This document shows positions 1 through 8,501 of a DNA stretch of 28,083 bases, piece after piece (position 1 is the stretch's first letter; every line of letters begins with the position of its first letter). The DNA comes from Pseudomonadota bacterium (GTDB lineage: Bacteria; Pseudomonadota; Alphaproteobacteria; Sphingomonadales; Sphingomonadaceae), in assembly GCA_023433305.1 (NCBI GenBank), contig JAEZCZ010000057.1, forward strand, positions 1 to 28,083, given 5' to 3'. Below the pieces are notes generated by a model. The model had not been told where the DNA came from and ran no database searches. It saw only the letters and a list, made by a program, of their open reading frames with translations. The position numbers and the translations under genes were made by a program.

Positions 1-1158
1 GTCGTCGAGGGCCAGCCAATCGATTTTGCCGCAAACCGCGCCGTCAGTCAGCGCGCGGCCGAAGCCGGCATCGTGCTGCTCAAGAACGAGCGCGACCTCT
101 TGCCACTCGCGGCAAGCGCGCGGCGCATCGCCGTGATCGGCGGTCATGCCGACAAAGGCGTGCTCTCGGGCGGCGGGTCGAGCCAGGTCTATCCCGACGG
201 CGGCAACGCGGTACCGGGGCTCGAGCCGACCACTTGGCCAGGGCCGGTGGTCTACTATCCGTCCTCTCCAATCGAGGAACTGCGAAAGCTCCTGCCCGAG
301 GCCGTGATCGAGTACACCGACGGCAGCGATCCCGCCGCGGCAGCGCGCCTTGCGGCCGCGGCCGACATCGCCCTCGTCTTTGGGACGCAATGGGCGAGCG
401 AAAGCAGCGATGTCGAGCGGAAGCTCGACGGAGAGCAGGACGCGCTGGTCGATGCCGTCGCCGCGGCCAACCCGGATACCGTGGTCGTGCTTCAGACCGG
501 GGGGCCGGTGCTGATGCCATGGGCGGACGAAGTGCCTGCGATCCTGGCTGCCTGGTATCCGGGTCGCATGGGCGGCGCGGCCATTGCCCGGGTGCTGACC
601 GGCGCGGGGAACCCGTCCGGGCATCTACCCGCCACCTTCCCGCGCTCGCTCGAGCAACTCCCCTGGCCCGGCGAACTGCGCAAAGGCGACCTCGTTTACG
701 AGGAAGGCGCGCTGGTCGGGTACAAATGGTTCGACGCCCAGGGGCACGCGCCGCTATTTCCGTTCGGGCACGGCCTCAGCTATACCACCTTCGACTACGA
801 CCACCTCGTGGCCACCCGCGAAGGCGAGGGGCTAGTGGCAATGCTGGAAGTGACCAATACCGGCACGCGCGCCGGGGCCGACGTGGTGCAGCTCTATGTC
901 TCCGGCCGCGGTTGGCCGGCGCCGCGCCGTTTGGGGGGCTTTACCCGCGTCGAACTGGAGCCGGGCGAGCGCAAGCGGGTGGAGATTCACGTCGATCCGC
1001 GGCTGCTCGGCGATTGGTATACGAACCGCCCCGGCTGGACCCACGCAGCTGGCGCCTACACCGTCTCGGTCGGCCACAGCTCGCGCGAGCTGACCGACTC
1101 GGTCCTGATCGAGCTGCCTCCGAGTCATCTTCCACCGGACTGGAAGCCCGACCGCTGA
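1..1158 (+). CDS. Glycoside hydrolase family 3 beta-glucosidase-like protein, C-terminal part (5' truncated by window)
   Basis: The frame is open from base 1, so the start and the N-terminal (beta/alpha)8 domain with the nucleophile Asp lie outside the window. The visible 385 residues begin with a segment containing GIVLLKNE, the classic entry to the GH3 C-terminal alpha/beta sandwich. An ESSDVERKLDGEQ stretch follows, the usual place of the acid/base Glu. Then come LPATFP, FPFGHGLSYTTF and a fibronectin type III-like domain (about residues 275-375, with VTNTGTRAGADVVQLYV). Family members hydrolyse terminal beta-glucosides or beta-xylosides. Substrate cannot be read from this half. A signal peptide, if any, is outside the window. 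A composite hairpin follows the stop at 1210-1238. The GH3 assignment is strong; beta-glucosidase is the default member of the family. Confidence 0.9.
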   Translation, partial: VVEGQPIDFAANRAVSQRAAEAGIVLLKNERDLLPLAASARRIAVIGGHADKGVLSGGGSSQVYPDGGNAVPGLEPTTWPGPVVYYPSSPIEELRKLLPEAVIEYTDGSDPAAAARLAAAADIALVFGTQWASESSDVERKLDGEQDALVDAVAAANPDTVVVLQTGGPVLMPWADEVPAILAAWYPGRMGGAAIARVLTGAGNPSGHLPATFPRSLEQLPWPGELRKGDLVYEEGALVGYKWFDAQGHAPLFPFGHGLSYTTFDYDHLVATREGEGLVAMLEVTNTGTRAGADVVQLYVSGRGWPAPRRLGGFTRVELEPGERKRVEIHVDPRLLGDWYTNRPGWTHAAGAYTVSVGHSSRELTDSVLIELPPSHLPPDWKPDR

Positions 1159-1209
1159 ACCGAGTCAGACAGGCACTCACCCGCGTCTTGGCGTTTGCGC
1201 GCCGTCAAT

Positions 1210-1238
1210 GCCCGTCCCCCGACCGGGGTGCAACGGGC
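1210..1238 (+). terminator. Candidate hairpin terminator after the GH3 gene
   Basis: GCCCGT (1210-1215) pairs with ACGGGC (1233-1238). Just inside, CCCC (1216-1219) pairs with GGGG (1225-1228) around a five-base loop. A four-base bulge sits on the 3' side. There is no T-run, so termination is inferred from position 50 bases after the stop and before a separate gene. Confidence 0.35.
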
Positions 1239-1297
1239 GGTCCGCGGGGCGTGGAAGGCGGTTGCAGGGGCACCGCGGCGCCGCGCGGAGTATCGGT

Positions 1298-1966
1298 ATG
1301 CGCAAGTTTTTCTCGGTTGCCGCGTTCTTGCTGCCGGCCCTGATGGCCGCGCCGGTCATGGCTCAAGACGCCGCCGGGCCTTGGCAGGTTAAGGTGTTCG
1401 GCACCGCCGTCTTACCTGATGGCGAGATCAAATCGGTCGAGCTCGACACGGTCGGCCTGCCCGCCACGACCCAGACTAAGGCCAATGACAATTATGTTCC
1501 GACGCTGGCGATTGAATATTTCGTCACGCGCAATGTGTCGCTCGAGACCATCTGCTGCGTGACGCAGCACGACGTGGACGCGACCGCCGGTCTGCCGGGC
1601 GCCGAACTCGTTTCCGACGCCAAGCTCGTTCCGGCGACCCTGACGGTCAAGTACCACTTCAACCCAGGGGGAATCTCGCCCTACGTCGGAGCCGGCCCGA
1701 CTTACTTCCTGTTCTTCGACGAGGAGCCCGGCGGCGCCACGCTACCGCTTGGGATCACCTCGCAAGATCTCTCGAACGAACTCGGTTTCGCCGTGCAGGC
1801 CGGAGTCGATATCCCGGTGGGCCAAAACTTTGCGTTCAGCCTCGATGCGAAGCGCTACTTCGTGGGCACCACGGCGACCTGGTACGCCGGCGCAACGCCG
1901 CGCATCCAGACCGAACACGATCTCGATCCCTGGGTGCTGAGCGCAGGCGCCGGTATCCGCTTCTAG
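1298..1966 (+). CDS. OmpW family outer-membrane protein
   Basis: A 222-residue protein with a clear Sec signal peptide (MRKFFSVAAFLLPALMAAPVMAQ) and a mature part of alternating beta strands ending in an aromatic residue (AGIRF), as expected for an outer-membrane barrel. The segments VKVFGTAVLPDGEIK, PTLAIEYFVTRNVSLE and GISPYVGAGPTYF match the OmpW pattern of an eight-stranded barrel that passes small hydrophobic molecules. The ATG at 1298 was chosen over an in-frame ATG at 1208 because the longer version puts about 30 arginine- and glycine-rich residues before the signal peptide, and because CGGAG precedes 1298. The gene stands alone between two terminator-like hairpins. Ligand unknown. Confidence 0.85.
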   Translation: MRKFFSVAAFLLPALMAAPVMAQDAAGPWQVKVFGTAVLPDGEIKSVELDTVGLPATTQTKANDNYVPTLAIEYFVTRNVSLETICCVTQHDVDATAGLPGAELVSDAKLVPATLTVKYHFNPGGISPYVGAGPTYFLFFDEEPGGATLPLGITSQDLSNELGFAVQAGVDIPVGQNFAFSLDAKRYFVGTTATWYAGATPRIQTEHDLDPWVLSAGAGIRF

Positions 1967-1972
1967 CAGAGC

Positions 1973-2007
1973 TCCGGGCCCGTGTGCTTCGTGCAGGCAG
2001 GCCCGGA
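1973..2007. terminator. Bidirectional terminator between convergent ompW-like and phytase genes
   Basis: A perfect 8-bp inverted repeat, TCCGGGCC (1973-1980) and GGCCCGGA (2000-2007), fills most of the 47-base gap between two convergent stop codons. An inner TGC/GCA pairing can extend the stem. The T-rich TTCCTTTC follows on the plus strand. Position and symmetry suggest it serves both genes. Confidence 0.5.
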
Positions 2008-2013
2008 TTCCTT

Positions 2014-3030
2014 TCAGTCCAGTCCCAAGGCCGTCCTTATCGCGGCCCAGGAAACCAGTTTGAAATTCTGCGCGTGGGGCTTGTTCTTGCCGTCTTGCGC
2101 CACGAACAGGCCTTGCGGAAACTCCGGCCCGAAGTCGCCGACGACGAGCTCGACCCCGTCGGTTTCCTCGACAGCACCGAACTCGCCCTGGGCGACCCGG
2201 AAGCGACCCACGGGCATCAGCTCGGGGAGGCGGAATATGGCAAACGCGTTATCCCCTTGGCTTGATGCGACGATCCAGCCGCCGCTCGGCCCTTCAGGCA
2301 CCAATGCCAGGCCCTCGAGGTCGGCAACGAGGTACCGGTTGTCGATCGGGAATGCGAGCTGGCCCCGCACGTCCTCCGCACCGAACCGCCACAGGCCGCC
2401 TGTCTCTTCGCCGACGTAGAGCGTGCCGTCGCGAGGATCGGCCACGCAACCTTCGATCTGCGTCGGGATCTTGCGCGTGCGCTCGTGCCGCGACTGCACT
2501 TGACCCCCCGCGAAGGTCACACGGTATTCTTCCACCGTCCCGTTTTTCAGAGCGGAGAACGCATGAACCGCTTCGCCATCGCGTCGCAGGCAGAAGCCGT
2601 AGCCCTCCCCCGTTCCGCCCGGCGTGGCGCCTAGGAGGCGAAGCGATCCGCTGGTCTTGTCCAGCTCCCAGGCTCGCAACATGGCATTGGCAGAATCGTT
2701 GCGGTCGCTCGCCATCACGATTACGCGTCCATCGGGCAGCTCGGCCAGGTCGACGTTGTTGATCAGGCCCGAGGTCTCGCTGAACAGCGTGCGGCCCGAG
2801 AGGTCATAGACGTGGAGGCCGGCCTTCTTGTCGGTGCCGACGATCAGGCTGGCAGGGGGATTCGCCGCATTGCGCCAGATGGCCGGATCGTCCGCCGCAT
2901 CGGCATTGGAGGTTCCTACCGGCTCGGTTTCGGCCGAAGCGGTCACCTCTACTGGCGTCAGCCCAACCGGGGCGGTCGTGGCACACGCGGCTAGAAAGCC
3001 AGCGAATGGGATTGAGAGCAGCCCGCGCAT
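2014..3030 (-). CDS. Beta-propeller phytase lipoprotein (3-phytase)
   Basis: 338 residues. The N-terminus is a lipoprotein signal with lipobox LAAC (Cys16), so the enzyme should be anchored to a membrane facing the periplasm or the cell surface. The mature protein has the hallmarks of alkaline beta-propeller phytases: DDPAIWRN near residue 47, SLIVGTDKKAGLHVYDLSG, NNVDL, EGCVADPRDGTLYVGEETGGLWRF and DLEGLAL. These acidic patches bind calcium and phosphate in the family, which removes phosphates from calcium-phytate. Its ATG overlaps the TAA of the upstream receptor gene by one base (TAATG), indicating translational coupling. The length is typical for a single-domain member. A phosphate-starvation role is supported by the Pho-box-like repeats before the operon. 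Confidence 0.92.
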   Translation of the reverse strand: MRGLLSIPFAGFLAACATTAPVGLTPVEVTASAETEPVGTSNADAADDPAIWRNAANPPASLIVGTDKKAGLHVYDLSGRTLFSETSGLINNVDLAELPDGRVIVMASDRNDSANAMLRAWELDKTSGSLRLLGATPGGTGEGYGFCLRRDGEAVHAFSALKNGTVEEYRVTFAGGQVQSRHERTRKIPTQIEGCVADPRDGTLYVGEETGGLWRFGAEDVRGQLAFPIDNRYLVADLEGLALVPEGPSGGWIVASSQGDNAFAIFRLPELMPVGRFRVAQGEFGAVEETDGVELVVGDFGPEFPQGLFVAQDGKNKPHAQNFKLVSWAAIRTALGLD

Positions 3031-5405
3031 TAGAACGCATACCTTCCGACGAGCTGGAACACCGGTCCGGCTTCCTCTGCCTCGAGCTCGTATTCGTCGA
3101 AATCGCGAATAACTTGGTCCTCGACGGTGTCGAACTTGTTGAAGGTCTCGCGCTTCTTGCCGTTCAATAGGTTGGAGCCCACGGCGCGGAGCGTGAAGCT
3201 GTCGCCGAAGCGCTTCTCGACGAACACCTCGAGATCCGCGCCGTACGTGGTGGTGACTTCCTCACTCACGATGCGGCCATCGGCTCGCCCCTGCTTGCGG
3301 TAAGTCGCGCCCAATGCCGCGCCGACCGCGGGAAGGTTCTGGATGATGCCGAAGTTGTAGACGTACTTCGATTGGTCGTTGAATCGCCGCTCCCCAAACC
3401 CGTCCGTGACCTCACTGTCGAGCAGAGAAACGTTGCCGAACACACCCGTGTTGGGCAGTCCGACGAAGCCGAGATCGCTCGAAAGGTCGAACTCGACGCC
3501 GAAGACTTCGCCTTCACCCACGTTCGAGGGAGTCAAAACGAAGGCAATGACCTCGTCGTCCTCTTCGTTGGCAGAGCCGGGCATCGGATCTCCGCCCGCA
3601 TCGAGCAACGTCACAATTTCCACCAGGTCTTGGACCTTGCGATAGAACAGGTTCACGCCGATCACGCCGGTGCGGCCGAGACGATGTTCGTAACCCAGAT
3701 CGGCGCCCCACGCTTTTTCCGGATCGAGTAGCGGATTGCCGAGGAAGTCGTTGTCGCCGAGCTCTTCCTCGAGCAGCACCGGTGAGAGATAGTCGAAGCG
3801 CGGTCGGCGCAACGTACGCGCGACCGAGGCCGTGATCCGGCCCTGCCCGACATCATACTTGAGGGAGGCTGACGGCAGGAACACGTCGTAATCGTATTCC
3901 ACCTCGGCGAGCGCGGAAGGTGCCGTGAAGTCGGTTATGCGGACCTCCGTGTTTTCCCAACGAACCCCAGCTTCCCAGCTCAACGTCCCGTGGTCACCTT
4001 CGACCAGCGCATAGGCATCGCGGCGCGTCTCCCGAACTTCACTCATGCCGCCGGCGGGGGTTTCAAATCCGCCGAACGCGCCCACCAGTGCGGCCGGCGT
4101 GTCGACGAACTGGTCCCAGTCGCGTCCAACCAGCGTGTCGTCCTGCTCGGCTTCGGAAACCTCGACGTCGCGGTCCTTCTCTTGCCAGAAGCCGCCGACG
4201 ACGAAGTTCACAGCCATCGATACCGGGAATTCCTGATCGAGCGCGAAAGACAGCTCCTTATCCACGTTCCTCTCACGCACGAGTTCGCTTTCCCACGCGG
4301 GCTCGTCGGTGTCGAAGTCGATCTCCGTTTCGATCTCGTCGCGCTTGTCCCCGAAGCGCGCGTAACCCGCTTTGAACGTGGTCTTGCCGAGCGACCATTC
4401 GTGCGAGACCTTGCCCGAGAACGACCAGTTCTCCTGCTCAATCTCGGCAACGTTGTCGTTGTCCGTCAGAAGGCCGGGCTCGTCGCTATCTTCTTCCAGT
4501 ACCGGGCCGAATTCTCCGGCGGGTACGTTGTATTCAAAGCTGCGCTCGGTTTCCGTGCGGTCGGTGCGCACGTAGTGTCCGCTGAGTTCGAACACGGTTG
4601 TCCCGGTGTCAATCCCCCAACTCCCGTTGAAGGCGTAGTCCCAGCCATCGCGGATGTCGCTCTGGTCTTCGCGGTTGTCGAATTCCTCGATCAGGAAGTC
4701 GGACGAGTTCTCAGGCGAATCGCTGTAACGGAAACTGATCTTCTCCTTCGGGTTGTATCGGCCCTGCACGTTGGCGCCGATCAACATGCGGCCCGGGCCC
4801 AGGGGACCGCCGTAATAGAGCCCGGCGGTCGGCTTCACCTCGCCGTCGTCGAACAGGAGGCCGCCGCCTTTCACGTAGCCGCCGTCGAGCGTGAACGCGT
4901 CGCGCAGCACGATATTGAGCGTGCCTGCGACCGCATCGCCGGTGCGGCGAGCGGAGGATGAGCGGACGATCTCGACCTGCTTGATCAATTCCGCGGGGAT
5001 GCGGTCGAGGAAGAACGAACGGTCAGGGTTGGGACCGGGGACCTTTTCACCGTTGATGAGGATCTGGGTGTAGCCGGGGCCGAGGCCGCGCAGGCGTGGG
5101 CCGTCGCTTTCGATCACGTCCGAGAGGAAGGTCACGGAAGGGACGCGTTTCAGCGCGTCGCCCGCTGTGAGCGGTTCGAAGCGCTGGAAGTATTCCTCGT
5201 CATAAACCAACACCGGCTCGGGGGCATCGCTGCGATTTCGGTAGCCGATCGACGCCTGGACGACGATCTCGCGGCTGCTCTGCGGCTGCTCGGTTTCACC
5301 GTTTGCCGCGCTGTCCTCGACCTGGGCGCGGGCAGGCTGCGGCGCCAGGCCACCCAGCGCGATGGCGGCGGCCCCGACCCGCAGCATGCCCCGATAGTTT
5401 CTCAT
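3030..5405 (-). CDS. TonB-dependent outer-membrane receptor coupled to phytase
   Basis: 791 residues: signal peptide (cut near ARAQ, residue 28), a TonB-box-like REIVVQA (about 46-52), a plug domain (about 60-170, with KRVPSVTFLSDVIESDGPRLRGLGPGYTQILINGEKVPG and IPAELIKQVEIVRSSSARRTGDAVAGTLNIVLR) and a 22-strand barrel ending in a terminal Phe. It has no STN signalling domain, so it is a pure transporter. It forms an operon with the phytase (TAATG overlap). GGAGGG lies six bases before the ATG. The partner and the Pho-box-like sites suggest it imports phytate or a partly dephosphorylated inositol phosphate. The substrate is inferred; the receptor class is certain. The barrel is rich in Asp and Glu, which does not itself argue for an anionic ligand. 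Confidence 0.93.
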   Translation of the reverse strand: MRNYRGMLRVGAAAIALGGLAPQPARAQVEDSAANGETEQPQSSREIVVQASIGYRNRSDAPEPVLVYDEEYFQRFEPLTAGDALKRVPSVTFLSDVIESDGPRLRGLGPGYTQILINGEKVPGPNPDRSFFLDRIPAELIKQVEIVRSSSARRTGDAVAGTLNIVLRDAFTLDGGYVKGGGLLFDDGEVKPTAGLYYGGPLGPGRMLIGANVQGRYNPKEKISFRYSDSPENSSDFLIEEFDNREDQSDIRDGWDYAFNGSWGIDTGTTVFELSGHYVRTDRTETERSFEYNVPAGEFGPVLEEDSDEPGLLTDNDNVAEIEQENWSFSGKVSHEWSLGKTTFKAGYARFGDKRDEIETEIDFDTDEPAWESELVRERNVDKELSFALDQEFPVSMAVNFVVGGFWQEKDRDVEVSEAEQDDTLVGRDWDQFVDTPAALVGAFGGFETPAGGMSEVRETRRDAYALVEGDHGTLSWEAGVRWENTEVRITDFTAPSALAEVEYDYDVFLPSASLKYDVGQGRITASVARTLRRPRFDYLSPVLLEEELGDNDFLGNPLLDPEKAWGADLGYEHRLGRTGVIGVNLFYRKVQDLVEIVTLLDAGGDPMPGSANEEDDEVIAFVLTPSNVGEGEVFGVEFDLSSDLGFVGLPNTGVFGNVSLLDSEVTDGFGERRFNDQSKYVYNFGIIQNLPAVGAALGATYRKQGRADGRIVSEEVTTTYGADLEVFVEKRFGDSFTLRAVGSNLLNGKKRETFNKFDTVEDQVIRDFDEYELEAEEAGPVFQLVGRYAF

Positions 5406-5451
5406 GGTGATTCCCTCCGTTGACGTTGGGAGGGGCCACTAGGAGCGGTGC

Positions 5452-5491
5452 GTGACGGTTCGGCGTCAGTGCCGTTTCATCTTGATGACAG
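5452..5491 (-). promoter_or_regulatory. Tandem Pho-box-like half-sites upstream of the TonB receptor-phytase operon
   Basis: Read on the minus strand, four seven-base units are each separated by exactly four bases: CTGTCAT (5491-5485), ATGAAAC (5480-5474), CTGACGC (5469-5463) and CCGTCAC (5458-5452). Against the PhoB half-site CTGTCAC/T they match at 7, 4, 5 and 6 of 7 positions. The 11-bp period and four-base spacers are those of known Pho boxes. The array ends 47 bases before the ATG at 5405, leaving room for a promoter; a weak -10 (CCTAGT, 5443-5438) is at a fitting distance. Confidence 0.6.
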
Positions 5492-5510
5492 CCGCCCGGC
5501 GCAGGGCGGC
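5491..5510 (-). terminator. Hairpin directly after ligD
   Basis: GCCGCCC (5491-5497) and GGGCGGC (5504-5510) form a perfect 7-bp stem with a six-base loop, beginning one base after the ligD stop codon. No T-run follows on the minus strand, so it may be a weak or Rho-assisted terminator. Its last base is shared with the first Pho-like half-site. Confidence 0.45.
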
Positions 5511-5511
5511 G

Positions 5512-8031
5512 CTACAGATCGGGCAAGTCCTGCTCGGCAAAGCCCCATCCGGCGAGGCTCTTGCTCGCCGCCCGACCGATCAAGCGCTTGGCATCCTGGA
5601 TCGAGAATGGGTGCGCGTTCTCGTAACCCTTGAGCTCGCCCCAGGCGATCGGGACGGCCACCGGCGCTCCCGGGCGGGCCCGCGCGGCGTATGGAAGGAT
5701 CGCGGTGCTGCCGCGCTGGTTGCGCAAGTAGTCCAAGAAGATACGGCCTTTGCGCTTGGCCTTGCTCATGTTCGAAGTGAAACGGTCGGGCTCGGCCTGT
5801 GCCAGCGCCTCGGCGAAGCGCTTGGAGAAATCCTTGTGCGCGTCCCACGAGTGGCCCGGGTTGAGCGGGACGACCACATGGACGCCCTTTCCGCCAGATA
5901 GCATCGCGAAGCTGGTAAGCCCGATGTCCGCCAGCCGGTCGTGAATGTCCTTGGCCGCGCGCTTCACGTCCTCGAAATCGAGCCCTTCGTCGGGGTCCAG
6001 GTCGAAAACCATCCGCTCGGGTTTCTCGACATCGCTGGCGCGGCTTCCCCAACCGTGGATCTCGATAACACCCATCTGGACGAGCGTCAGAATGCCTTCG
6101 GCCGTGTCGACGTAGAGATAGTCTTCGGCCTGGCCGTTCTTCTCGACGATCGGGACATGATGGACGGATGGCCCGAAGGTCCCGGAATCGTGCTTCTGAT
6201 AGAAACACTTCTTGGCCCGGCCTTGAGGGCAGCGCACGAGTGTGAGCGGACGGTTGGCCGTCCACGGCAGCATGAGCGGGGCAACGGCAGCGTAATAGTC
6301 GGCGAGCTCGCCCTTCGTCTGCCCGCTTTCGGGGAATATTACCCGGTCGCGGTTCGATATCTTCACGGTTTCTTCGGCCGGAGCCTCGGACGCTGCCTCA
6401 GGCACGACGTCCTTCGCCTTCTTGTCGCTTCGCAGGCCCACGAAGCTGCCGTGCCGCACGCTGCCGTCGTGCGTGAACTCGCTGAACGCGACTTCCGCGA
6501 CGAGCTTGGGCTTGAGCCATGTTACGCCGCGACTTTCGGGGCGCCCCACCTCCGCGGGTTTGGCGTCGGTTTCCAGCGGCTTCATCCGCTTCGCCAGGTC
6601 CGCCAGCGTGTCGGTATTGAAACCGGTGCCGACGTTGCCCTTGTAAACCAGCTTTCCGCCCTCGTGCTGCGCCAGCAGCAGCGAAGAGAAGGGCCGTCCC
6701 TTGGCGCTCGACTTCTTCCAGCCGATCACCACGAATTCCTGCCGCAAGGTGCACTTCACCTTGACCCAGTTCTTTGCCCGAGTGGACTGGTAACGTGCGT
6801 CGATTTTCTTCGAGATGATCCCTTCCTGGCCCGCGTCGCACATCGCGCGGTACAGCTTTTCGCCCGCGCCGATGACGTGGTCGGCGACATGGATCGGCGG
6901 CTCGGCGGTCGCAAGCAGCGCCTCGAGCCGTTCCTTGCGCTCGATATTGGTCAGCCCGGCTAGATCCTTTCCGTCCAGCTCGAGCAGGTCGAAGGCATGA
7001 TAGGAGAGTTTGTCGCTTTCTTTCTGCGAGCCATGCCCGCGCTTGAGCACCGTTTGCAGCGCCGAGAAGCTGGGATTGCCGTCAGATCCGTAGGCAACGA
7101 TTTCGCCGTCGATCAGACACGGCGGCAAATCGAGAGCCTTGAACCGCTCCACCAGCGGGGCAAACTTGTCGCTCCAGTCGAGACCCTTGCGCGTATAGAC
7201 GTGAACCTTGTCGCTCGCCGCGGCGACCATCGCACGGTATCCGTCGAACTTGATCTCGTGCATCCAGCCGTTCCCGGCAGGCACGCTGTCGACCAGCGTG
7301 GCGAGCTGAGGCGGGCGGAACTTGGGCGGCTTGCCCCCCTTGCGGGGCTTTGGATTGGTCTTTCGCCCCAGCGTTTTGTTGCGCTTCGCCGCCTTGGCCA
7401 TCACCTCGGTGAACTTGTCCCCACGCACACCTTTCAGCGAGTATTCGCCTTGGGTGTCAGCAGCGATCTCGGCCATCGAACGGCCGGTGAGCACCGACGT
7501 CAGACAACGTTGCACCAAGGGATCGCCTTCCTCGGCATGTTCGTCGGATATTTTGCGAAGCAGCCAGTTCTCGCGCTTCTCGCCCGGCTTCTTCTTCAGG
7601 CGGATGAGAAGCCACTCGCCCTTCATCCGCTCGCCTTCGAGCGTGAAGTGGAGGTGGCCCTTGTCGATGTCTTTCCAGCTCTTGCCCTCGACGGGCTCCC
7701 AGGTTCCCCGGTCCCACAGCATCACAGTTCCGCCGCCATACTCGCCCTTCGGGATGATGCCTTCGAAGTCGGCATAGGCCATCGGGTGGTCCTCGGTGCG
7801 GACCGCCAGCCGCTTGATCTCGGGGTCGGGGGACGGCCCTTTGGTCACCGCCCACGACTTCAGGACGCCATCTGCCTCGAGCCGGAAATCCCAATGCAGC
7901 CGAGTTGCGTCGTGCTTCTGCACGATGAAGCGATTGCCGCCGTCGCTCGAAGACCGCTTTCCCGCCGGCTCCGCCGTCTTGTTGAAGTCGCGCTTCTTGT
8001 TGTATTCGGCGAGAGGGTCGGTCCGGCTCAT
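5512..8031 (-). CDS. ligD: DNA ligase D (NHEJ phosphoesterase-ligase-polymerase)
   Basis: 839 residues with the three NHEJ modules in the order phosphoesterase, ligase, polymerase. The 3'-phosphoesterase domain (about 30-150) shows HDATRLHWDFRLE and DHPMAYADFEGIIPKGEYGGG. The ATP-dependent ligase domain (about 235-540) has the nucleotidyl-transfer motif EIKFDGYR with adenylated Lys261, then LIDGEIVA and the OB-fold region. The primase-like polymerase domain (about 555-835) has the DLDPDEG acidic pair (677, 679), SGGKGVHVV with His718, and Asp767. It is recruited by Ku to broken ends, trims and fills them, and seals them. The ATG overlaps the mgtC-like stop by four bases (ATGA), so it is the last gene of the ku operon. 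All catalytic motifs look intact. Confidence 0.97.
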   Translation of the reverse strand: MSRTDPLAEYNKKRDFNKTAEPAGKRSSSDGGNRFIVQKHDATRLHWDFRLEADGVLKSWAVTKGPSPDPEIKRLAVRTEDHPMAYADFEGIIPKGEYGGGTVMLWDRGTWEPVEGKSWKDIDKGHLHFTLEGERMKGEWLLIRLKKKPGEKRENWLLRKISDEHAEEGDPLVQRCLTSVLTGRSMAEIAADTQGEYSLKGVRGDKFTEVMAKAAKRNKTLGRKTNPKPRKGGKPPKFRPPQLATLVDSVPAGNGWMHEIKFDGYRAMVAAASDKVHVYTRKGLDWSDKFAPLVERFKALDLPPCLIDGEIVAYGSDGNPSFSALQTVLKRGHGSQKESDKLSYHAFDLLELDGKDLAGLTNIERKERLEALLATAEPPIHVADHVIGAGEKLYRAMCDAGQEGIISKKIDARYQSTRAKNWVKVKCTLRQEFVVIGWKKSSAKGRPFSSLLLAQHEGGKLVYKGNVGTGFNTDTLADLAKRMKPLETDAKPAEVGRPESRGVTWLKPKLVAEVAFSEFTHDGSVRHGSFVGLRSDKKAKDVVPEAASEAPAEETVKISNRDRVIFPESGQTKGELADYYAAVAPLMLPWTANRPLTLVRCPQGRAKKCFYQKHDSGTFGPSVHHVPIVEKNGQAEDYLYVDTAEGILTLVQMGVIEIHGWGSRASDVEKPERMVFDLDPDEGLDFEDVKRAAKDIHDRLADIGLTSFAMLSGGKGVHVVVPLNPGHSWDAHKDFSKRFAEALAQAEPDRFTSNMSKAKRKGRIFLDYLRNQRGSTAILPYAARARPGAPVAVPIAWGELKGYENAHPFSIQDAKRLIGRAASKSLAGWGFAEQDLPDL

Positions 8032-8498
8032 TCGGTGAAATCCTCATCGGGAAAATACCGCCGCTCGATAAGCCCCAGGATCGTCAGCATCACGATCGAG
8101 ATCATGGCGCCGATCAGCACGAGCGGCCATTGCCCGGCGCCACATGCGATCCCGATCATCGCGGTCAGCCAGAGGTGCGCGGCCGTGGTGAGGTTCTTCA
8201 CCTTCCCCTTGCTAAAGACGACCAGACCCGCGCCGATGATGCCGATGAAGGATCCGGTGGCTTCGTAGATGCGCAGCGCGTCGAGACTTTCGCCCCCAAG
8301 CTGGTGGTAGAGCGAGATCATCGACACCGCGAGTGCGGCCGCCGAGAAGCACACGAGCCCGTGGGTCCTGAGGCCGGCAGCGCGGCCACGGAATTCGCGA
8401 TCAAGCCCGAGAACGAGGCCCAGCACCGCCGCCGCGCCGAGCCGCGAGATCAGATCGTAGTCGATCCCGTGGATCAGGACCGGGTCATTGAGGTCCAT
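8028..8498 (-). CDS. MgtC/SapB family membrane protein
   Basis: 156 residues, mostly transmembrane: about four hydrophobic helices. The conserved start of the family, LGAAAVLGLVLGLDREFRGRAAGLRTHGLV, is clear (about residues 20-50), followed by GSFIGIIGAGLVVF and TTAAHLWLTAMIGIACGAGQWPL. It lacks the C-terminal ACT-like domain of Salmonella MgtC and so belongs to the short SapB-type group. Family members are linked to magnesium limitation and, in Salmonella, to control of ATP synthase; the role of the short type is not settled. It sits between ku (three-base gap) and ligD (four-base overlap), so it must be co-expressed with the repair genes. This placement is discussed as a finding. Confidence 0.88.
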   Translation of the reverse strand: MDLNDPVLIHGIDYDLISRLGAAAVLGLVLGLDREFRGRAAGLRTHGLVCFSAAALAVSMISLYHQLGGESLDALRIYEATGSFIGIIGAGLVVFSKGKVKNLTTAAHLWLTAMIGIACGAGQWPLVLIGAMISIVMLTILGLIERRYFPDEDFTE

Positions 8499-8501
8499 AC
8501 G

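Noticed and set aside
234..1343. 369-codon frame overlapping the GH3 gene in another frame
   Set aside because: Arg/Gly-rich shadow of the GH3 coding sequence that runs across the terminator hairpin into the ompW-like gene.
3990..4961. 323-codon open frame antisense to the first TonB receptor
   Set aside because: It lies wholly within the receptor gene and has no RBS or recognisable domain.
6997..8268. 423-codon open frame antisense to ligD
   Set aside because: The opposite strand encodes an intact, motif-complete LigD; long antisense frames are common in GC-rich DNA, and this product shows no domain.
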